Source: Halobaculum gomorrense
GTDB lineage: Archaea > Halobacteriota > Halobacteria > Halobacteriales > Haloferacaceae
Assembly (NCBI RefSeq): GCF_900129775.1
Contig: NZ_FQWV01000009.1
Location: 29,804 to 93,803, forward strand
Direction of reading: 5' to 3'
Length of the DNA: 64,000 nucleotides
This document shows, piece by piece, positions 1 to 7,639 of this stretch. Position numbers and translations under genes: made by a program. The notes beneath the pieces were generated by a model. It searched no databases, was not told where the DNA came from, and saw nothing but the letters and a program-made list of their open reading frames with translations. Position 1 is the first letter of the stretch. The number at the start of each line of letters is the position of its first letter.

Positions 1-68
1 AGGACCCGATCGCATACGAGGAGCGCCCCGAGTACACGAGCGACGACGACCCGACAGACGAGGTGTAG
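1..68 (+). CDS. C-terminal end of an unidentified protein (partial)
   Basis: An open frame enters from the left edge and ends at a TAG at 66-68. Only about 21 residues are visible, ending in the acidic tail TSDDDPTDEV. The acidic composition fits a haloarchaeal protein, but nothing in this fragment identifies a family. It could be a chance frame, although the codon choice (GAC, GAG, CCG) matches neighbouring real genes. Confidence 0.5.
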   Translation, partial: DPIAYEERPEYTSDDDPTDEV

Positions 69-339
69 CACCGGTCGGAGACGGACGTACCGCCCGCGTC
101 GGGTATGCGAACGTTCTTCACCAATAACGGGTCCAGCTGTCCCGTGATACCGTGATCTGACGATCGCCCGCGGGCGCACAGCGGTCGTGCGACGCGCCGC
201 CCGCGGTCTCGTCGATCGACGCCCGAACGCGTCGTCGACCGTTCGCGTCGCCAGTCCGCCATGATCGTCGCAGTCGGGACCCGATCGCCGCTCGCGCCGG
301 AACCGCAAGGGATTCCCACCCGCTCGCGTAGCCTCGCGT

Positions 340-1263
340 GTGTCGACGCTCGCCGCCATCGACGCGCTCGAGGAGCGCATGCCTCCGCTGGTCGGACTCG
401 CCGTCGCCGTCGTCGCGGTGTCGACGAGCGCCATCCTCGTCGAGTGGAGCGGCGCGCCCAGTCTCGTGAAGGCGCTCTACCGCGTCGTGTTCACCACCGC
501 GCTACTCCTCCCGGTCGCGTTGGTCCGCCCGAGCGACCGCGCTGCCTTCGGCGATATCGGCGGCCGTGATCTCCTGCTCGCGGCCGTCTCGGGGGTCGCG
601 CTCGCGGTCCACTTCGCGTCGTGGTTCGAGAGCCTGCGTTGGACGAGCGTCGCCGCGAGCGTGACGCTCGTCCAGGCGCAGCCGCTGTTCGTCGTCGCCG
701 GTGCGTGGGCGCTGCTCGACGAGCGCGTCGGTCGCAGAACGGTCGTCGGGATCGGCGTCGCGCTCGCCGGAATGAGCGTGATGAGCGTCGGCGACGCGCT
801 CGTGGGCGCCGAGCCCGCGATCACCGGACCGGACCCCCTGTACGGAAACACGCTCGCGGTGCTGGGCGCCGCGGCAGCGGCCGCGTACGTGCTGCTCGGT
901 CGGTCGCTGCGTCAGCGGCTCCCGCTGCTGCCGTACGTGGTGGTGGTGTACACGACGTGCGCGCTCGCGCTGCTCGCGGCGACGCTCGCTCGCGGACACC
1001 CCCTCCTCGGCTACGGCACCGAGGAGTGGCTACTGTTCCTCGCGATGGCCGCCGGACCGGGCGTGTTCGGCCACACCGTGATCAACTGGGCGCTCGCACA
1101 CGTCGAGTCCAGCGTCGTCTCAGTCTCGCTGCTCGGCGAGCCGGTCGGGAGCACCATCCTCGCGATGGCGCTGCTCGCCGAGTACCCGTCGCTGGTCACG
1201 GTCGGCGGCGGCGCAGTGGTGCTGGCGGGCGTCATCACGACCGCGCGCGCTCGCAAGTCGTAA
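340..1263 (+). CDS. DMT-superfamily (EamA) transporter
   Basis: The 307-residue protein is almost wholly hydrophobic, with about ten membrane segments in two EamA-type halves. The first half carries the family-typical stretch around FASWFESLRWTSVAAS, followed by VTLVQAQPLFVVAGAWALLDER. The second half ends with SVVSVSLLGEPVGSTILAM. EamA proteins export metabolites or amino acids in the plasma membrane; the substrate cannot be read from sequence. The start taken is GTG at 340. An in-frame ATG at 379 begins closer to the first membrane segment and is a plausible alternative. The gene stands alone on its strand. A second EamA gene lies at 39243. Confidence 0.9.
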   Translation: MSTLAAIDALEERMPPLVGLAVAVVAVSTSAILVEWSGAPSLVKALYRVVFTTALLLPVALVRPSDRAAFGDIGGRDLLLAAVSGVALAVHFASWFESLRWTSVAASVTLVQAQPLFVVAGAWALLDERVGRRTVVGIGVALAGMSVMSVGDALVGAEPAITGPDPLYGNTLAVLGAAAAAAYVLLGRSLRQRLPLLPYVVVVYTTCALALLAATLARGHPLLGYGTEEWLLFLAMAAGPGVFGHTVINWALAHVESSVVSVSLLGEPVGSTILAMALLAEYPSLVTVGGGAVVLAGVITTARARKS

Positions 1264-1316
1264 CGGCCGTGAGTGCGGTCGCGACTGCATCGCGAGAGTC
1301 GCGCGTTCAGCGATCG

Positions 1317-1802
1317 CTACTCGAGCAGTTCGCGCGTCTTCCGGTGGCGGAACCGAAACATCGGCTCGAAGCCGACCCACCCCAGCGGCGACGCCCTCCT
1401 CCCGAGCGCGCCGCCCGGGAGCTCGTACCGCACCTCGTCGTCGACGACCGTTTCGGCGCCGCGCTCGTAGAAGCGATGAGTGTGGCGCCACGTGGGAAAG
1501 GGGCCGCCGTCCATCGTGTCGACGAACCGCGCCCGTCCTGCATCGGGATCGGCCTCTCGCTCCTCGATGCGCGAGGTCCACGACTGCCGCGGGCCGACGC
1601 CGAACGGGCGGGCGCTCATCTCGATCGCCGTCCCCGCCGCGAGCACCCCGGGGTCCTCCTCGCCGTCGGGGCCGACGACGCGGTCGACGCGGAGGTTCAT
1701 GAATCCGGGCGTCAGGGCTTCGAGCCCGCCGATGTCGGAGTGGAACTCCCACACCTCGTCGAACGGCGCCGCGACTCGCACGCGTCGTCGGTACGTCGCC
1801 AT
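1317..1802 (-). CDS. SRPBCC (START-like) family protein
   Basis: 161 residues from ATG at 1802 (MATYRRRVRVAAPFDEVWEF). The opening strand plus 'APFDEVWEFHSDIGGLEALTP' is the typical start of polyketide-cyclase/SRPBCC ligand-binding proteins. The later region 'FVDTMDGGPFPTWRHTHRFYE' and the C-terminal helix rich in FRHRKTRELL fit the same helix-grip fold. Such proteins bind hydrophobic ligands or act as cyclases/dehydratases; the ligand here is unknown. The frame can be extended ten residues upstream, but the internal Met matches family starts. It stands alone, convergent with the transporter gene to its left. Confidence 0.85.
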   Translation of the reverse strand: MATYRRRVRVAAPFDEVWEFHSDIGGLEALTPGFMNLRVDRVVGPDGEEDPGVLAAGTAIEMSARPFGVGPRQSWTSRIEEREADPDAGRARFVDTMDGGPFPTWRHTHRFYERGAETVVDDEVRYELPGGALGRRASPLGWVGFEPMFRFRHRKTRELLE

Positions 1803-1877
1803 GTCCGATCCAAGGGACGCACAGTGAAACACGCATCGACGGCGGCGGCCATCGGCGAGCGCGCGAGCGGTCCGGCG

Positions 1878-2048
1878 TCACCGCGCGGCGGCGACGCCGA
1901 CGGCGCCGGCGACCGCGCCGACGAGGAAGGCCGGCTCGGCGAGCGCGAACAGTGTCAGCGGGACCTCGGCCGCGACGGCGAACGCCGTCGCGAGATCCGT
2001 CGGAGGACGGTACGTGTCGTCGTGCCGGACCTGAGCCAGCGGTCGGGG
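1878..2048 (-). other. possible small hydrophobic protein frame lacking a standard start codon
   Basis: On the minus strand a frame is open from just after a TAG at 2051-2049 to a TGA at 1880-1878. Its translation begins with a polar stretch RHDDTYRPPTDL and continues as one or two Ala/Val/Leu-rich membrane-like segments (TAFAVAAEVPLTLFALAEP, then FLVGAVAGAVGVAAA). The residue pattern looks like a real membrane peptide, but no ATG, GTG or TTG lies inside the frame. The only candidate is a CTG at 2039, about 25 nt after an AT-rich element near 2064. It may be a short gene with an unusual start, a decayed gene, or chance. Confidence 0.3.
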
Positions 2049-2194
2049 CTACATCGTCCTGTATGGTGTCGGTTTGCTTGTCGAACCGGGACTCGACGCC
2101 CCTCGGTATTGTCAGTAGCGGAGGAGCACTTGAACGTGGGCAAGCCGTGTCAACATACCCCGCGACTACCGGCGACACACGGCCGTATCGGTGG

Positions 2195-2200
2195 CTTTTA
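2195..2200 (+). promoter_or_regulatory. TATA-like element of fumC
   Basis: The sequence CTTTTA lies 27 nt upstream of the fumC ATG at 2227, in a locally AT-richer stretch. This distance fits a leaderless haloarchaeal transcript starting at or next to the ATG. No Shine-Dalgarno-like sequence is seen before the start. Confidence 0.5.
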
Positions 2201-2226
2201 CGACCGCTCCCACCGAGGCATCGCGT

Positions 2227-3651
2227 ATGAGCGACGACACCGGCGAGCGTCAGGAGTTCCGCACCGAGTCCGACAGCCTCGGCGAGATGCAGGTGCCGGC
2301 GGACGCCTACTGGGGCGCTCAGACCCAGCGCGCCGTCGAGAACTTCCCCATCAGCGGCGCCACGTTCGGGCGGCGCTTCGTCCGCGCGCTCGGCGTCGTG
2401 AAGAAGGCCGCCGCCCAGGCCAACCGCGATCTGGGCCACCTCGAGGCGGACACCGCCGTGGCGATCGTCGAGGCCGCCGACGAGGTCATCGCCGGCGAGC
2501 ACGACGACCAGTTCCCCGTCGACGTGTTCCAGACCGGGTCGGGCACCTCCTCGAACATGAACGCCAACGAGGTGATCGCCAACCGCGCCGCGGAGATCTC
2601 CGGCGCCGAGATCGGCGACCGCGTCATCCACCCGAACGACCACGTCAACTTCGGCCAGTCGAGCAACGACGTGATCCCGACGGCGATGCACGTCGCCGCG
2701 CTGGAGGCCGTCGAGAAGGACCTTCTGCCCGCGCTGGAGGAGCTTCACGCCGCGCTGGAGGAGAAAGAGGCGGAGTTCGACGGCGTCGTCAAGACCGGCC
2801 GCACGCACCTGCAGGACGCGACGCCCGTCCGGCTCGGACAGGAGTTCGGCGGCTACCGCGCGCAGGTCCGGAAGGGGATCAAGCGCGTCGGCGACACCCG
2901 CTACCACCTCCGTGAGCTGGCCCTCGGCGGCACCGCCGTCGGGACGGGGCTCAACACCGACCCCGAGTTCCCCGAACTCGCCGCGGAGTACATCTCCGAG
3001 GAGACGAACACGCAGTTCCGCGAGGCCGACAACCACTTCGAGGCGCAGGCGGCCCACGACGCCATGTCGGAGGCCCACGGGGCGCTCCGAACCGTCGCCG
3101 GGAGCCTCAACAAGATCGCCAACGACCTCCGCCTGCTCGCCTCCGGCCCGCGCAACGGCATCGGCGAGATCGAACAGCCCGAGAACCAGCCCGGCTCGTC
3201 GATCATGCCCGGGAAGATCAACCCCGTCGTCGCCGAGGCGGTGAACCAGGTCCACAAGCAGGTCGTCGGCAACGACGCGGCGGTGTCGGCCGGCGCCGCC
3301 GAGGGGCAGATCGACCTCAATCTCTACAAGCCGGTGCTCGCGCACAACTTCCTCCAGTCGGCCGAGCTGCTCGCGAACGCGAGTTCGGTGTTCAGCGAGC
3401 GGTTCGTCGCCAAGCTGGAGGCCAACGAAGAGTTCGCCGCCGAGCGGGTCGAGCAGTCGATGGCGCTGGCGACGGCGCTCAACCCCGCGATCGGCTACGA
3501 CAAGGCCAGTGAGGTCGCCAAGACCGCGCTCAAGGAGGACAAGACCGTCCGCGAGGTCGTCCTGGAGAAGGGCTACCTCACCGAGGCGGAGGCCGACGAG
3601 GTGCTCGACCCAGAGGCGATGACCCACCGCGGCATCCTCGGCGAGGAGTAG
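2227..3651 (+). CDS. fumC: class II fumarate hydratase
   Basis: 474 residues, the usual length for class II fumarase, which interconverts fumarate and malate in the citric acid cycle (cytoplasmic homotetramer). Visible family motifs are TGSGTSSNMN (about residues 103-112), HPNDHVNFGQSSND (about 135-148) and the superfamily signature GSSIMPGKINPV (about 323-334). The N-terminal AYWGAQTQRAVENFPISG is typical of fumarase rather than aspartase or argininosuccinate lyase. Aspartase is the closest alternative, but the fumarase reading is the better fit. The start is ATG at 2227, placed by the TATA-like element 27 nt upstream. The gene is convergent with the Lrp-type regulator that follows. Confidence 0.95.
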   Translation: MSDDTGERQEFRTESDSLGEMQVPADAYWGAQTQRAVENFPISGATFGRRFVRALGVVKKAAAQANRDLGHLEADTAVAIVEAADEVIAGEHDDQFPVDVFQTGSGTSSNMNANEVIANRAAEISGAEIGDRVIHPNDHVNFGQSSNDVIPTAMHVAALEAVEKDLLPALEELHAALEEKEAEFDGVVKTGRTHLQDATPVRLGQEFGGYRAQVRKGIKRVGDTRYHLRELALGGTAVGTGLNTDPEFPELAAEYISEETNTQFREADNHFEAQAAHDAMSEAHGALRTVAGSLNKIANDLRLLASGPRNGIGEIEQPENQPGSSIMPGKINPVVAEAVNQVHKQVVGNDAAVSAGAAEGQIDLNLYKPVLAHNFLQSAELLANASSVFSERFVAKLEANEEFAAERVEQSMALATALNPAIGYDKASEVAKTALKEDKTVREVVLEKGYLTEAEADEVLDPEAMTHRGILGEE

Positions 3652-3681
3652 GCGCTCTGTATCCCGTTGGGCCGCGATCGG

Positions 3682-4284
3682 TCACCCCGACTCCGCGGCG
3701 CCCTCCTCCATCCGCTCGTAGCGGTCCGCGAACGTCGACTCGCAGGTGGGACAACAGAAGTGGTACAGGGTCCCGCCGATCCGGCTCGCGACGCCCTCGC
3801 TGGTGACGCTGTTGCCGCACTCGGCGCACTCCAGCGCGAACTCCGTCGCCGTGACACTCGGGTTCCAGTCGACGCCCGAGACGAGTTCGACCGCGTAGTC
3901 GTCGATCGCGTCGGCGCCGACGACCGCAGCGACCCACTCGTCGACCGCGTCGCCGGCGATGCGCGCGAACGCCACCACGTCGCCTTCGGCGGTCGTGAAC
4001 ACGTGCTCGACCGCCTCGCGCTCGCGCAGCGCCCCCAGCACCTCGACGGCGCCTCCGGGCGGGAGTTCGAACCGGAGCAGCACCGGCGTGCCCGCGCGGA
4101 GCGTGGACCGGTCCACGTCGATCGTGAACCGCCTGATGACGCCCGCCTCGCGCAGCCGCGAGACGCGGTCGGACACCGCCGGCGCCGACAGGTCGACCGC
4201 CTCACCGATGTCGCTGTAGGAGCGCCGGCCGTCGGCCGAGAGCATCCGCAGGATCTCCATGTCGGTCTCGTCAAGGTCTCGCAT
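3682..4284 (-). CDS. Lrp/AsnC-type regulator with C-terminal TRASH metal-binding domain
   Basis: 200 residues. Residues 5-55 form an AsnC-type winged helix-turn-helix (DETDMEILRMLSADGRRSY, then SAPAVSDRVSRLREAGVI). Residues 65-140 resemble the Lrp effector-like fold. The C-terminus (about 150-190) is a TRASH-type domain with Cys153, Cys156, Cys177, Cys178 and Cys181. The same architecture is known from archaeal copper regulators (CopR, and VNG1179C of Halobacterium), which control copper-efflux ATPases. A copper-sensing role is therefore inferred. No P-type ATPase or copper chaperone is in this window, so the target is elsewhere. The start chosen is MRDLDETD at 4284; a longer frame upstream lacks the acidic haloarchaeal composition. 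Confidence 0.88.
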   Translation of the reverse strand: MRDLDETDMEILRMLSADGRRSYSDIGEAVDLSAPAVSDRVSRLREAGVIRRFTIDVDRSTLRAGTPVLLRFELPPGGAVEVLGALREREAVEHVFTTAEGDVVAFARIAGDAVDEWVAAVVGADAIDDYAVELVSGVDWNPSVTATEFALECAECGNSVTSEGVASRIGGTLYHFCCPTCESTFADRYERMEEGAAESG

Positions 4285-4475
4285 CGGTCGAAGCGTCGCG
4301 CGGGGCGGTGAAAAACGACTCCCCGTCTTCCCGGTACCGTGGCACCGGACCACCAGAACGGAACGGAACGACGGGACCCCCGCGCCGACTGCCGGTTCGG
4401 TACACGTCGGTGTCCGGCCGGCTACCGCCGGAACGGACCGGTACGTTCAATCTCTCCCGCTCGAAGGTATCGGGT

Positions 4476-4643
4476 ATGCCTCAGCTCACAGCGAGAGCGA
4501 CCGGTCGGGATCTCCTGCGTTGTCGACGATGCGGCACGGAGTTTCCGGAGGGACGAGCGACGGAGGACGGCTGGCACTACGCGTGCCCGACTGACGGCTG
4601 CGACGCCGCCGGCATCGGCGACGGGCTGAAGCGCGTCGAGTAG
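4476..4643 (+). CDS. small zinc-finger protein (55 aa)
   Basis: 55 residues starting at ATG 4476 (MPQLTARATGRDLLRC). It has two cysteine pairs, CRRCG near residue 16 and CPTDGC near residue 38, with a spacing compatible with one zinc ribbon. Tiny Cys-pair proteins of this kind are abundant in haloarchaea and mostly uncharacterised; some have been linked to stress, swarming or biofilm traits. It is divergent from the TRASH regulator, sharing a 191-bp intergenic region, and precedes gatE by 92 bp. A regulatory or protein-binding role is a guess. Confidence 0.75.
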   Translation: MPQLTARATGRDLLRCRRCGTEFPEGRATEDGWHYACPTDGCDAAGIGDGLKRVE

Positions 4644-4703
4644 CGGCGATCGCACTGTGTCGGGACGCGAGTTCGAGCGACGGTTCGCCCCCGACTCACA
4701 CCC

Positions 4704-4709
4704 TTTTTT
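4704..4709 (+). terminator. T-run between the small zinc-finger gene and gatE
   Basis: A run of six T residues follows a C-rich stretch, 27 nt before the gatE ATG. Archaeal transcription commonly ends at such T-runs, so it could terminate the upstream small gene. Its distance to the gatE start also fits a degenerate TATA-like promoter element, and the two readings cannot be separated from sequence. Confidence 0.35.
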
Positions 4710-4735
4710 CTCCCCGGCCGCCGCAGGTTCGCGCA

Positions 4736-6610
4736 ATGACCGACCGCTCGTTCGACCCCGAGGAGCTCGGCCTCGTCGCGGGGCTGGAGATCCACCAGCA
4801 GCTCGACACTGCGACGAAGCTGTTTTGTGACTCGCCGACGACGCTGCACGACCCCGAGGAGTCGCAGCGGACGATCACGCGCTACCTCCACCCGACCAAG
4901 TCGGAGCTGGGCGAGATCGACGAGGCCGCCCTGGAGGAGTCGCAGGTGGACCGCACCTTCGAGTACCTCGCGTACGACACGACCTGCCTCGTCGAGGAGG
5001 ACGACGAACCGCCCCACGAACTCGACGGGGAGGCGCTCGAGGTGGCGATGCAGATCGCCGACCTGCTCGACATGCACGTCGTCGACCAGGCGCACGTGAT
5101 GCGCAAGATCGTCATCGACGGCTCGAACACCTCCGGCTTCCAGCGCTCGACGCTGCTCGCACAGGAGGGCGAGATCGAGACCGAGGACGGTCCCGTCGGC
5201 ATCGAGGACCTCATGCTTGAGGAGGAGTCGGCCAAGCGCGTCGAGGAGACAGACGAGGGCGTCCGCTACTCGCTGGACCGGCTGGGGATCCCCCTCGTGG
5301 AGATCGGCACGAAGCCGGACATCTCGACGCCGGCACAGGCCCGCGAGGCCGCCCAGCGCATCGGCATGCTGCTGCGCTCGACGGGCACGGTCAAGCGCGG
5401 GCTCGGCACCATCCGCCAAGACGTGAACGTCTCGATCGCCGAGGGCGCGCGCGTCGAGATCAAGGGCGTGCAGGCGCTCGACCAGATCGCCGAGATCGTC
5501 GAGACCGAGGTACGGCGCCAGAAGGAGCTCGTCGACATCGCCGCGGAGCTCGACGAGCGCGGCGCCGCCGCCGGCGACCCGGTCGACGTGACCGACGCGT
5601 TCGCGGACACCGACTCCGGCGTCATCGCGGGCGCGCTGAACTCGGGGGGCGTCGTGCACGCGGTCCGCCTGGCGGGCTTCGACGGTCTCGTCGGGACGGA
5701 GATCGCACCCGACCGCCGCCTCGGCACGGAGCTGTCCGATCACGCGAAGCGCCACGGCGCCGGCGGCATCTTCCACACCGACGAACTGCCCGCCTACGGC
5801 GTCACCGACGCCGAGGTCGACGCGCTGCGGGAGGCCGTTGACGCCGGCGAGGACGACGCGGTCGCGCTCGTCGCCGACGACCCCGAGACCGCCGAACTCG
5901 CCATCGAGGCGGCCGCCGAGCGCGCGGAGACGGCGATCGACGGCGTCCCCGAGGAGACCCGCGGCGCCAACGACGACGGTACGACCCGCTACATGCGGCC
6001 GCTGCCGGGGGCCGCTCGGCTGTACCCCGAGACGGACGTGCCGCCCGTCGAGCCGGATCCGAGCGAGGTCGAGACGCCCGAACTCCTCACCGAGAAGGTC
6101 GACCGCTATCAGGCGGAGTACGGCCTCGGCGCCGGACTGGCCGAGCAGGTCGCGTACGGCCGCCGGATGCCGCTGTTCGAGTCGGTCGTCGCCGACGGCG
6201 TCGACCCCACCTTCGCGGCGACGACGCTGGAATCGACGCTGACGGAACTGCGCCGCCACGACGTGCCGGTCGGTGAGCTGACCGACGACCACCTCCGTGA
6301 CGTGCTCGGGCTCGTCGAGGACGGCGATCTCGCGAAGGAGGGCGTCGGCGACGTGTTGACGGTGCTCGCGGAGGATCCCGGGCTGTCGGCACCCGAGGCC
6401 GTCGAGGAGGCGGGGCTGTCGGGCGTCAACGAGGACGAAGTTCGTGAGGCGGTCGCCGAGGTCGTCGAGCGCAACGCCGAGCAGGTCGACGCCGAGGGGA
6501 TGGGCGCCTTCTCGGGACTGATGGGCGAAGCGATGGGCGCCCTGCGGGGCAAGGCCGACGGGGAAGTCGTCAGCGACGTGCTCCGCGAGGAGATCCAAAA
6601 GCGCGCCTGA
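4736..6610 (+). CDS. gatE: Glu-tRNA(Gln) amidotransferase subunit E
   Basis: 624 residues. GatE with GatD converts Glu-tRNA(Gln) to Gln-tRNA(Gln), the archaeal indirect route to glutaminyl-tRNA. The N-terminus GLVAGLEIHQQLDTATKLFC and the later PLVEIGTKPDISTPAQAREAA are GatB/GatE kinase-domain motifs. The middle (about residues 280-390) carries the GAD-type insertion that separates GatE from GatB. The C-terminal helical YqeY-like tail ends with a basic residue cluster. The partner gatD is not in the window. The genes for its substrate pathway, gltX (54612) and tRNA-Glu (11525), are present but unlinked. Confidence 0.95.
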   Translation: MTDRSFDPEELGLVAGLEIHQQLDTATKLFCDSPTTLHDPEESQRTITRYLHPTKSELGEIDEAALEESQVDRTFEYLAYDTTCLVEEDDEPPHELDGEALEVAMQIADLLDMHVVDQAHVMRKIVIDGSNTSGFQRSTLLAQEGEIETEDGPVGIEDLMLEEESAKRVEETDEGVRYSLDRLGIPLVEIGTKPDISTPAQAREAAQRIGMLLRSTGTVKRGLGTIRQDVNVSIAEGARVEIKGVQALDQIAEIVETEVRRQKELVDIAAELDERGAAAGDPVDVTDAFADTDSGVIAGALNSGGVVHAVRLAGFDGLVGTEIAPDRRLGTELSDHAKRHGAGGIFHTDELPAYGVTDAEVDALREAVDAGEDDAVALVADDPETAELAIEAAAERAETAIDGVPEETRGANDDGTTRYMRPLPGAARLYPETDVPPVEPDPSEVETPELLTEKVDRYQAEYGLGAGLAEQVAYGRRMPLFESVVADGVDPTFAATTLESTLTELRRHDVPVGELTDDHLRDVLGLVEDGDLAKEGVGDVLTVLAEDPGLSAPEAVEEAGLSGVNEDEVREAVAEVVERNAEQVDAEGMGAFSGLMGEAMGALRGKADGEVVSDVLREEIQKRA

Positions 6611-6654
6611 GGCGGCTGCGGTCTCGGCGCTCCGACGGCGACCCGCGACCCGTA

Positions 6655-6662
6655 CGATTATT
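6655..6662 (+). promoter_or_regulatory. TATA-like element of the uracil-DNA glycosylase gene
   Basis: GATTATTC ends 26 nt before the GTG start at 6688, in otherwise GC-rich sequence. The spacing supports a leaderless transcript and supports GTG 6688 as the real start. Confidence 0.45.
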
Positions 6663-6687
6663 CTCGCCCGGACCCGACACGCCGACA

Positions 6688-7320
6688 GTGCCCCACCAGG
6701 AGGAACTCTCGAACCCCTACGGGATGGACACCGACTGCCAGCACTGTCCCGCGCTGGCCGAGTGCCGGGATCGGGTCGTCCACGGCTACGGCGACGCGGA
6801 GGCGGAGGTGCTGGTCCTCGGAGCGGCGCCCAGCGCCGGGGCCGAGCGCACGGGCGTTCCGTTCACCGGCGACGAGCCCGGCGAGCGCATCCAGCGCGTG
6901 CTCGGTGATCTAGGCCTCTCGCGCTCGCCGGCGGACGCCGACGAGCCCGACCTCCAGAACGTCTACACGACCTACCTCACGCGGTGTCGACACCCGGAGC
7001 GCGGTCCGACAGACGAGGAGGTGCGCAACTGCGACGCCTTCCTCACCGCCGAGGTCCGAATGATCAACCCCGAGCTGATCGTCCCCGTCGGCCAGCGGGC
7101 GCTGGAGGCGCTCGCGATCGAGTACACCACCCGCGCGCCCGACTCCTTCGACGCCGACGCCGAACATGCGACCACGGTCCGCGGCAGGGGGTTCGAGCTC
7201 CTGCCGATGAAGGCGCTCGGCGACCTTACTGACGCGGACGCCGACCGGTTCGTCGAGCACGTCAGGGAGAACGTCTTCTCACGCGACTACCGGCAGACGA
7301 AGGGGCGGCGAAGCCGCTGA
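6688..7320 (+). CDS. uracil-DNA glycosylase family protein (type 4-like, Fe-S)
   Basis: 210 residues from GTG 6688. Cys17, Cys20, Cys100 and Cys115 have the spacing of the four cluster ligands in type 4 uracil-DNA glycosylases. Motif A appears as GAAPSAGAERTGVPFTGDEP (about 45-64), in place of the commoner GEAPG form. The conserved NVYTTYLTRCRHP segment precedes the third ligand. Such enzymes excise uracil from DNA for base-excision repair. The altered first motif could mean a different substrate preference. The protein ends with a basic tail (QTKGRRSR) that may help DNA binding. It is a single gene 77 bp after gatE. Confidence 0.82.
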   Translation: MPHQEELSNPYGMDTDCQHCPALAECRDRVVHGYGDAEAEVLVLGAAPSAGAERTGVPFTGDEPGERIQRVLGDLGLSRSPADADEPDLQNVYTTYLTRCRHPERGPTDEEVRNCDAFLTAEVRMINPELIVPVGQRALEALAIEYTTRAPDSFDADAEHATTVRGRGFELLPMKALGDLTDADADRFVEHVRENVFSRDYRQTKGRRSR

Positions 7321-7360
7321 GCCGGCGGCGAGGGACCGAACGCCGCCGGCCGGCCCCGCT

Positions 7361-7579
7361 TCACCAGTACGGTGTCTCCCACCGAGCGAGCGCGTCCCGA
7401 CGCCCCCTTACGATCGCGGCGACGACGGCAACGACGAGCAGTCCGAGCGTCGCGACGACTCCGGCGGGCGCGACGGCGCCGCCGGCGACCCCGTCGACGA
7501 GCAGCAGGGCGAGGGCGGCAGCGCCGACGAACACGGACAGCAGCGAGCCGAGGCGGACGAGGAGCGCGGTCGGGTCCAT
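7361..7579 (-). CDS. small two-helix membrane protein (72 aa)
   Basis: 72 residues from ATG 7579 (MDPTALLVRLGSLLSVFVG). It contains two hydrophobic segments (about 9-30 and 38-58) joined by a Gly/Ala-rich turn, then a short basic-aromatic tail ending WETPYW. No family is recognised. It is divergent from the gene at 7640 and shares a symmetric promoter with it, which supports it as a real, co-regulated gene. Confidence 0.65.
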   Translation of the reverse strand: MDPTALLVRLGSLLSVFVGAAALALLLVDGVAGGAVAPAGVVATLGLLVVAVVAAIVRGRRDALARWETPYW

Positions 7580-7602
7580 GCCGAGGCTGCAGCGCGGCGT
7601 TT

Positions 7603-7618
7603 GATAAATCCCTTTATC
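7603..7618. promoter_or_regulatory. symmetric divergent promoter (inverted TATA boxes)
   Basis: GATAAA and TTTATC form a perfect 6-bp inverted repeat around TCCC. Read leftward the TATA-like hexamer ends 24 nt from the ATG at 7579. Read rightward it ends 22 nt from the ATG at 7640. Each arm therefore sits where a leaderless haloarchaeal promoter box should be for one of the two divergent genes. Confidence 0.55.
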
Positions 7619-7639
7619 GCTCGCGCCCCACCTCGCGGT

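Noticed and set aside
1120..3627. Long open frame on the minus strand opposite fumC (835 codons)
   Set aside because: It is a GC-rich shadow of fumC and flanking sequence. The translation lacks any recognisable domain and is Arg/Gly/Val-rich unlike haloarchaeal proteins.
4577..6598. 673-codon minus-strand frame opposite gatE
   Set aside because: Antisense shadow of gatE; its residues are Arg/Leu/Val-rich with no family pattern, while gatE is certain.
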